Source: Saccoglossus kowalevskii
Taxonomy: Eukaryota > Hemichordata > Enteropneusta > Harrimaniidae
Length of the DNA stretch: 25,604 bases
NCBI RefSeq assembly: GCF_000003605.2
Contig: NW_003109669.1
Coordinates: 1 to 25,604, forward strand
Reading direction: 5' to 3'
Shown: positions 20,358 through 25,604 of the stretch, in pieces
How the letters are laid out: every line of letters starts with the position of its first letter
Position numbering within the stretch: the stretch's first letter is position 1
Notes under the pieces: generated by a model
The model's input: only the letters and a program-made list of their open reading frames with translations
What the model was told of the DNA's origin: nothing
Databases searched by the model: none
Program-made: the position numbers and the translations under genes

Positions 20358-20390
20358 AATAAACCAATTGAATTGAATTGAATTGAATTA
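20358..20390 (+). other. AATAAA signal and (AATTG)4 tail, copy 4
   Basis: AATAAA at 20358-20363; AATTG repeats 20366-20390. Confidence 0.75.
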
Positions 20391-23300
20391 TTATGCAGTC
20401 GTCACAGAATTCACGTATCACAGTCGCATTAACTCAGAATTACGTTATGCAGTCGTCACAGAATTCATGTATCACAGTCGCATTAACTCAGAATTACGTT
20501 ATGTAGTCGTCACAGAATTCATGTATCACAGTCGCATTAACTCAGAATTACGTTATGTAGTCGTCACAGAATTTACGTATCACAGTCGCATTAACTCAGA
20601 ATTACGTTATGCAGTCGTCACAGAATTCACGTATCACAGTCGCATTAACTCAGAATTATGTTATGCAGTCGTCACAGAATTCACGTGTTTCAGTCGCATT
20701 AACTCAGAATTATGTTATGCAGTCGTCACAGAATTCACGTGCTTCAGTCGCATTAACTCAGAATTACGTTATGCAGTCGTCACAGAATTCACGTGTTTCA
20801 GTCGCATTAACTCAGAATTATGTTATGCAGTCGTCACAGAATTCACGTGCTTCAGTCGCATTAACTCAGAATTACGTTATGCAGTCGTCACAGAATTCAC
20901 GTGTTTCAGTCGCATTAACTCAGAATTATGTTAAGCAGTCGTCACAGAATTCACGTGTTTCAGTCGCATTAACTCAGAATTATGTTATGCAGTCGTCACA
21001 GAATTCACGTGTTTCAGTCGCATTAACTCAGAATTATGTTATGCAGTCGTCACAGAATTCACGTGCTTCAGTCATATTAACTCAGAATTACGTTATGCAG
21101 TCGTCACAGAATTCACGTGTTTCAGTCGCATTAACTCAAAACTATGTTATGCAGTCGTCACAGAATTCATGTGCTTCAGTCGCATTAACTCAGAATTACG
21201 TTATGCAGTCGTCACAGAATTCACGTGTTTCAGTCGCATTAACTCAGAATTATGTTATGCAGTCGTCACAGAATTCACGTGCTTCAGTCGCATTAACTCA
21301 GAATTACGTTATGCAGTCGTCACAGAATTCACGTGTTTCAGTCGCATTAACTCAGAATTATGTTAAGCAGTCGTCACAGAATTCACGTGCTTCAGTCGCA
21401 TTAACTCAGAATTACGTTATGCAGTCGTCACAGAATTCACGTGTTTCAGTCGCATTAACTCAGAATTATGTTATGCAGTCGTCACAGAATTCACGTGCTT
21501 CAGTCATATTAACTCAGAATTACGTTATGCAGTCGTCACAGAATTCACGTGTTTCAGTCGCATTAACTCAGAATTATGTTATGCAGTCGTCACAGAATTC
21601 ATGTGCTTCAGTCGCATTAACTCAGAATTACGTTATGTAGTCGTCACAGAATTCACGTTTTTCAGTCGCATTAACTCAGAATTATGTTATGCAGTCGTCA
21701 CAGAATTCACGTGCTTCAGTCGAACTAATTCAGAATTACGTTATGTAGTCGTCACAGAATTCACGTGTTTCAGTCGAACTAACTCAGAATTACGTTATGC
21801 AGTCGTCACAGAATGCACGTGCTTCAGTCGAACTAATTCAGAATTACGTTATGTAGTCAGTCGTAACAGAATTCACGTGCTTCAGTCGAACTAACTCGGA
21901 ATTATGTTATGTAGTCAGTAATAACAGAATTCACGTGCTTCAGTGGAACTAACACAGAATTACGTTATGTAGTCATCACATAATTCACGTGCCTCAGTCG
22001 CATTAACTCAGAACTATGTTATGTAGTCGTCACAGAATTCATGTGTCGCTGTCGCATTAACTCAGAATTATGTTATGCAGTCGTCACAGAATTCACGTGC
22101 TTCAGTCGCATTAACTCAGAATTACGTTATGCAGTCGTCACAGAATTCATGTATCACAGTCGCATTAACTCAGAATTACGTTATGTAGTCGTCACAGAAT
22201 TCATGTATCACAGTCGCATTAACTCAGAATTACGTTATGTAGTCGTCACAGAATTTACGTATCACAGTCGCATTAACTCAGAATTACGTTATGCAGTCGT
22301 CACAGAATTCACGTATCACAGTCGCATTAACTCAGAATTATGTTATGCAGTCGTCACAGAAATCACGTGTTTCAGTCGCATTAACTCAGAATTATGTTAT
22401 GCAGTCGTCACAGAATTCACGTTCTTCAGTCGCATTAACTCAGAATTACGTTATGCAGTCGTCACAGAATTCACGTGTTTCAGTCGCATTAACTCAGAAT
22501 TATGTTATGCAGTCGTCACAGAATTCACGTGCTTCAGTCGCATTAACTCAGAATTACGTTATGCAGTCGTCACAGAATTCACGTGTTTCAGTCGCATTAA
22601 CTCAGAATTATGTTAAGCAGTCGTCACAGAATTCACGTGCTTCAGTCGCATTAACTCAGAATTACGTTATGCAGTCGTCACAGAATTCACGTGTTTCAGT
22701 CGCATTAACTCAGAATTATGTTATGCAGTCGTCACAGAATTCACGTGCTTCAGTCATATTAACTCAGAATTACGTTATGTAGTCGTCACAGAATTCATGT
22801 ATCACAGTCGCATTAACTCAGAATTACGTTATGTAGTCGTCACAGAATTTACGTATCACAGTCGCATTAACTCACAATTACGTTATGCAGTCGTCACAGA
22901 ATTCACGTATCACAGTCGCATTAACTCAGAATTATGTTATGCAGTCGTCACAGAATTCACGTGTTTCAGTCGCATTAACTCAGAATTATGTTATGCAGTC
23001 GTCACAGAATTCACGTTCTTCAGTCGCATTAACTCAGAATTACGTTATGCAGTCGACACAGAATTCACGTGTTTCAGTCGCATTAACTCAGAATTATGTT
23101 ATGCAGTCGTCACAGAATTCACGTGCTTCAGTCGCATTAACTCAGAATTACGTTATGCAGTCGTCACAGAATTCACGTGTTTCAGTCGTCACAGAATTCA
23201 CGTGCTTCAGTCGCATTAACTCAGAATTACGTTATGTAGTCGTCACAGAATTCACGTTTTTCAGTCGCATTAACTCAGAATTATGTTATGCAGTCGTCAC

Positions 23301-23772
23301 AGAATTCACGTGCTTCAGTCGCATTAACTCAGAATTATGTTATGTAGTCAGTCGTAACAGAATTCACGTGCTTCAGTCGAACTAACTCGGAATTACGTTA
23401 TGTAGTCAGTAGTAACAGAATTCACGTGCTTCAGTGGAACTAACACAGAATTACGTTATGTAGTCATCACATAATTCACGTGCTTCAGTCGCATTAACTC
23501 AGAATTACGTTATGCAGTCGTCACAGAATTCACGTGTTTCAGTCGCATTAACTAAGAATTATGTTATGCAGTCGTCACAGAATTCACGTGCTCCAGTCGC
23601 ATTAACTCGGAATTACGTTAATATGTAGTCGTCACAGAATTCACGTGCTTCAGTCGCATTTGACTCAGAATTATGTTATGTAGACGTCACAGAATTCATG
23701 TGCTTCAGTCGAACTAACTAAGAATTACGTTATATAGTCGTCACAGAATTCACGTGTCACAGTCGAACTAAG
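20391..23772 (+). repeat. 54-bp satellite array, segment E (about 62.5 monomers)
   Basis: 3382 bp. The long T/C stretch 20609-21640 contains a tandem near-copy of about 430 bp (each ends with a CATATTAACT monomer, a T-type monomer and CATGTGCTTCAG, near 21072-21175 and 21504-21607). The same arrangement occurs in segment C near 6990-7530. One full marker block lies at 21854-22023 and a shortened one starts at 23344. GTATCAC-type monomers reappear inside the segment near 22147-22320 and 22796-22915, away from any LINE, which shows internal copying of the post-LINE region. Private changes are GAAATCACG near 22358 and CTCACAATTACG near 22873. No gene is visible. Confidence 0.97.
23158..23207 (+). 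repeat. Tandem 25-bp half-unit, junction 6
   Basis: Left halves at 23158-23182 and 23183-23207, outside segment C but in the same monomer context as junctions 1-5. Confidence 0.9.
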
Positions 23773-23782
23773 TCTGAATGTA

Positions 23783-23965
23783 ATGTACAATTTAAGAAAT
23801 TCTCATCAATTACAGTTAAAACGACCAAGGACTAAACGCTATGGACTGGAGTCATTGTCTTATTATGGTGCTAAAATGTGGAACTCGCTTCCTAATCGAA
23901 TGAAGGAATGCAAAGATTTGTATTCGTTTAAGCAAATGGTGTCATTGTGGTCACCATCATTTTAA
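23783..23965 (+). pseudogene. Reverse-transcriptase C-terminal remnant, copy 5
   Basis: Sixty codons, protein identical to copy 1. One silent change, GAG to GAA at codon 42. TAA stop at 23963-23965. Same truncated fragment without catalytic residues. Confidence 0.82.
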
Positions 23966-24062
23966 GATATTTAATTGATTATTTGTGAAATCTTACTGTT
24001 GTTTTCTCTGTGTTTGATGTTTGATGTTTGTAATTTTTGCTTTTGTTTGATGTAATTTTTAG

Positions 24063-24088
24063 TAGCCAGTGATATTAGTCTTTGGCTA
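24063..24088 (+). other. Possible 3'-UTR hairpin of LINE copy 5
   Basis: Arms and loop identical to copies 1 and 2. Confidence 0.4.
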
Positions 24089-24108
24089 GGTATTTCAAAC
24101 TGACTTTA

Positions 24109-24141
24109 AATAAACCAATTGAATTGAATTGAATTGAATTA
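24109..24141 (+). other. AATAAA signal and (AATTG)4 tail, copy 5
   Basis: AATAAA at 24109-24114; AATTG repeats 24117-24141. Confidence 0.75.
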
Positions 24142-25596
24142 TTATGCAGTCGTCACAGAATTCACGTATCACAGTCGCATTAACTCAGAATTACGTTATG
24201 CAGTCGTCACAGAATTCATGTATCACAGTCGCATTAACTCAGAATTACGTTATGTAGTCGGCACAGAATTCATGTATCACAGTCGCATTAACTCAGAATT
24301 ACGTTATGTAGTCGTCACAGAATTTACGTATCACAGTCGCATTAACTCAGAATTACGTTATGCAGTCGTCACAGAATTCACGTATCACAGTCGCATTAAC
24401 TCAGAATTATGTTATGCAGTCGTCACAGAATTCACGTGTTTCAGTCGCATTAACTCAGAATTATGTTATGCAGTCGTCACAGAATTCACGTGCTTCAGTC
24501 GCATTAACTCAGAATTACGTTATGCAGTCGTCACAGAATTCACGTGTTTCAGTCGCATTAACTCAGAATTATGTTATGCAGTCGTCACAGAATTCACGTG
24601 CTTCAGTCGCATTAACTCAGAATTACGTTATGCAGTCGTCACAGAACTTACGTGTTTCAGTCGCATTAACTCAGAATTATGTTATGCAGTCGTCACAGAA
24701 TTCACGTGCTTCAGTCATATTAACTCAGAATTACGTTATGCAGTCGTCACAGAATTCACGTTTTTCAGTCGCATTAACTCAGAATTATGTTATGCAGTCG
24801 TCACAGAATTCACGTCCTTCAGTCGAACTAACTCAGAATTACGTTATGTAGTCGTCACAGAATTCACGTGTTTCAGTCGAACTAACTCAGAATTACGTTA
24901 TGCAGTCGTCACAGAATGCACGTGCTTCAGTCGAACTAACTCAGAATTACGTTATGTAGTCAGTCGTAACAGAATTCACGTGCTTCAGTCGAACTAACTC
25001 GGAATTACGTTATGTAGTCAGTAGTAACAGAATTCACGTGCTTCAGTGGAACTAACACAGAATTACGTTATGAAGTCATCACATAATTCACGTGCCTCAG
25101 TCGCATTAACTCAGAACTATGTTATGTAGTCGTCAGAGAATTCATGTGTCGCTGTCGCATTAACTCAGAATTATGTTATGCAGTCGTCACAGAATTCACG
25201 TGCTTCAGTCGCATTAACTCAGAATTACGTTATGCAGTCGTCACAGAATTCACGTGTTTCAGTCGCATTAACTCAGAATTATGTTATGCAGTCGTCACAG
25301 AATTCACGTGCTTTAGTCGCATTAACTCAGAATTACGTTATGCAGTCGTCACATAATTCACGTGTTTCAGTCGCATTAACTCAGAATTATGTTATGCAGT
25401 CGTCACAGAATTCATGTATCACAGTCGCATTAACTCAGAATTACGTTATGTAGTCGGCACAGAATTCATGTATCACAGTCGCATTAACTCAGAATTATGT
25501 TATGTAGACGTCACAGAATTCATGTGCTTCAGTCGAACTAACTAAGAATTACGTTATATAGTCGTCACAGAATTCACGTGTCACAGTCGAACTAAG
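24142..25596 (+). repeat. 54-bp satellite array, segment F (about 27 monomers)
   Basis: 1455 bp. The first ~600 bp resemble the start of segment C, including AGAACTTACG near 24645 and CGTCCTTCAG near 24814 (also near 4961). It passes one marker block (24957-25126) and a GTCAGAGAATTC monomer, then T/C dimers with GTGCTTTAG. It ends with the same pre-LINE run as segment B: CATGTATCACAG, GTCGGCACAG, GACGTC (25507-25512), TTATATAGTCG. It is the shortest complete LINE-to-LINE unit that carries a marker block. No gene is visible. Confidence 0.97.
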
Positions 25597-25604
25597 TCTG
25601 AATG
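25597..25604 (+). mobile_element. Start of LINE 3'-end fragment, copy 6 (cut by window edge)
   Basis: The last 8 bases, TCTGAATG, follow CGTGTCACAGTCGAACTAAG exactly as at the left junction of the five complete copies. Only the junction is inside the window, so the identity is inferred from the flank. Confidence 0.6.

Larger units (their letters stand above)
20028..20390 (+). mobile_element. LINE 3'-end fragment, copy 4
   Basis: 363 bp. It lacks one 7-bp TTTGATG unit in the 3' UTR near 20272, a slippage-type loss, and shares the hairpin-loop C with copy 3. The upstream satellite run and both junctions match copy 3, so copies 3 and 4 are sisters. Confidence 0.85.
23773..24141 (+). mobile_element. 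LINE 3'-end fragment, copy 5
   Basis: 369 bp. One T is missing from the T run after ACTGTTG near 24000, and the hairpin loop has T as in copies 1 and 2. The upstream run, however, is the copy 3/4 type (GTTAATATG, TTTGACTCAG), so the LINE and its flank have been reshuffled relative to each other. Confidence 0.85.

Noticed and set aside
1..25604. Dozens of forward open reading frames of 60-379 codons through the repeat
   Set aside because: They are products of a 54-bp period with two stop-free frames. They overlap each other in two frames, start and stop at recurrent single-base variants, are broken by 25-bp, 4-bp and 1-bp indels, and resemble no protein family I know.
1..25604. CRISPR array or phage/plasmid iterons
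   Set aside because: Repeats are directly abutting with no unique spacers, there are no cas-like or replication genes, and a eukaryote-type LINE fragment is embedded.
1..25604. Centromeric identity through a CENP-B box, or telomeric repeats
   Set aside because: I see no CENP-B-box-like motif (TTCG with downstream CGGG) and no TTAGGG or TTAGG arrays. Centromere location is possible for any long satellite but nothing in the sequence shows it.
1..25604. Genes on the reverse strand
   Set aside because: The reverse complement of the monomer contains TAA in all three frames (CATAACATAATT and GAGTTAATG), so no reverse frame stays open in the array, and I saw none in the LINE fragments.
1..25604. 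Assembly artefact as the explanation for the whole structure
   Set aside because: Private variants, staggered duplications and different unit lengths would not be produced by a simple collapse or looped contig. Individual copy numbers may still be wrong, which long reads would settle.

Overview
The window is almost entirely satellite DNA from what looks like a eukaryotic, probably invertebrate animal, genome. About 93% of it (roughly 23.75 kb) is a head-to-tail array of about 440 copies of a 54-bp monomer, all in the same orientation. The rest is five near-identical ~370-bp copies of a 5'-truncated non-LTR retrotransposon (LINE) 3' end, plus the first bases of a sixth at the right edge. The animal assignment rests on the LINE tail: a reverse-transcriptase C-terminus of the Y-G-L-x-S-x-S-Y-x-G-x-K-x-W-N-S-L-P type, AATAAA and an (AATTG)n end. 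That is inference; no species can be named. I see no intact host gene, rRNA, tRNA, CRISPR array or bacterial feature.

Layout: satellite 1-680; LINE copy 1 681-1050; satellite 1051-3810; copy 2 3811-4180; a long LINE-free satellite 4181-17167; copy 3 17168-17537; satellite 17538-20027; copy 4 20028-20390; satellite 20391-23772; copy 5 23773-24141; satellite 24142-25596; start of copy 6 25597-25604. Position 1 corresponds to the base 12 nt after the end of a LINE copy, so the window runs from just after one LINE copy to the start of another.

The structure is nested. (1) The 54-bp monomer is an old tandem duplication of a ~25-bp and a ~29-bp half-unit. (2) Monomers alternate as T-type and C-type, giving a 108-bp dimer. 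(3) Dimers plus a run of divergent marker monomers form higher-order repeats of about 0.6 to 2 kb; their lengths are multiples of 54 plus multiples of a recurrent 4-bp insertion. (4) A LINE 3' fragment inserted once beside a particular monomer, and the composite was then copied, so all copies share both junctions. Several kilobase-scale duplications can be traced by private variants.

The long open frames through the array exist because 54 = 18 codons and two forward frames of the monomer lack stops. They break at recurrent TAG and TAA variants and at frame-shifting indels, and do not look like genes. The most interesting points are the composite satellite-LINE unit, a possible 3'-UTR hairpin conserved in every LINE copy, the half-unit origin of the monomer with a recurrent 25-bp half-unit junction, and a LINE-less copy of the insertion neighbourhood near 14.85-15.12 kb. 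All alignments were done by eye.
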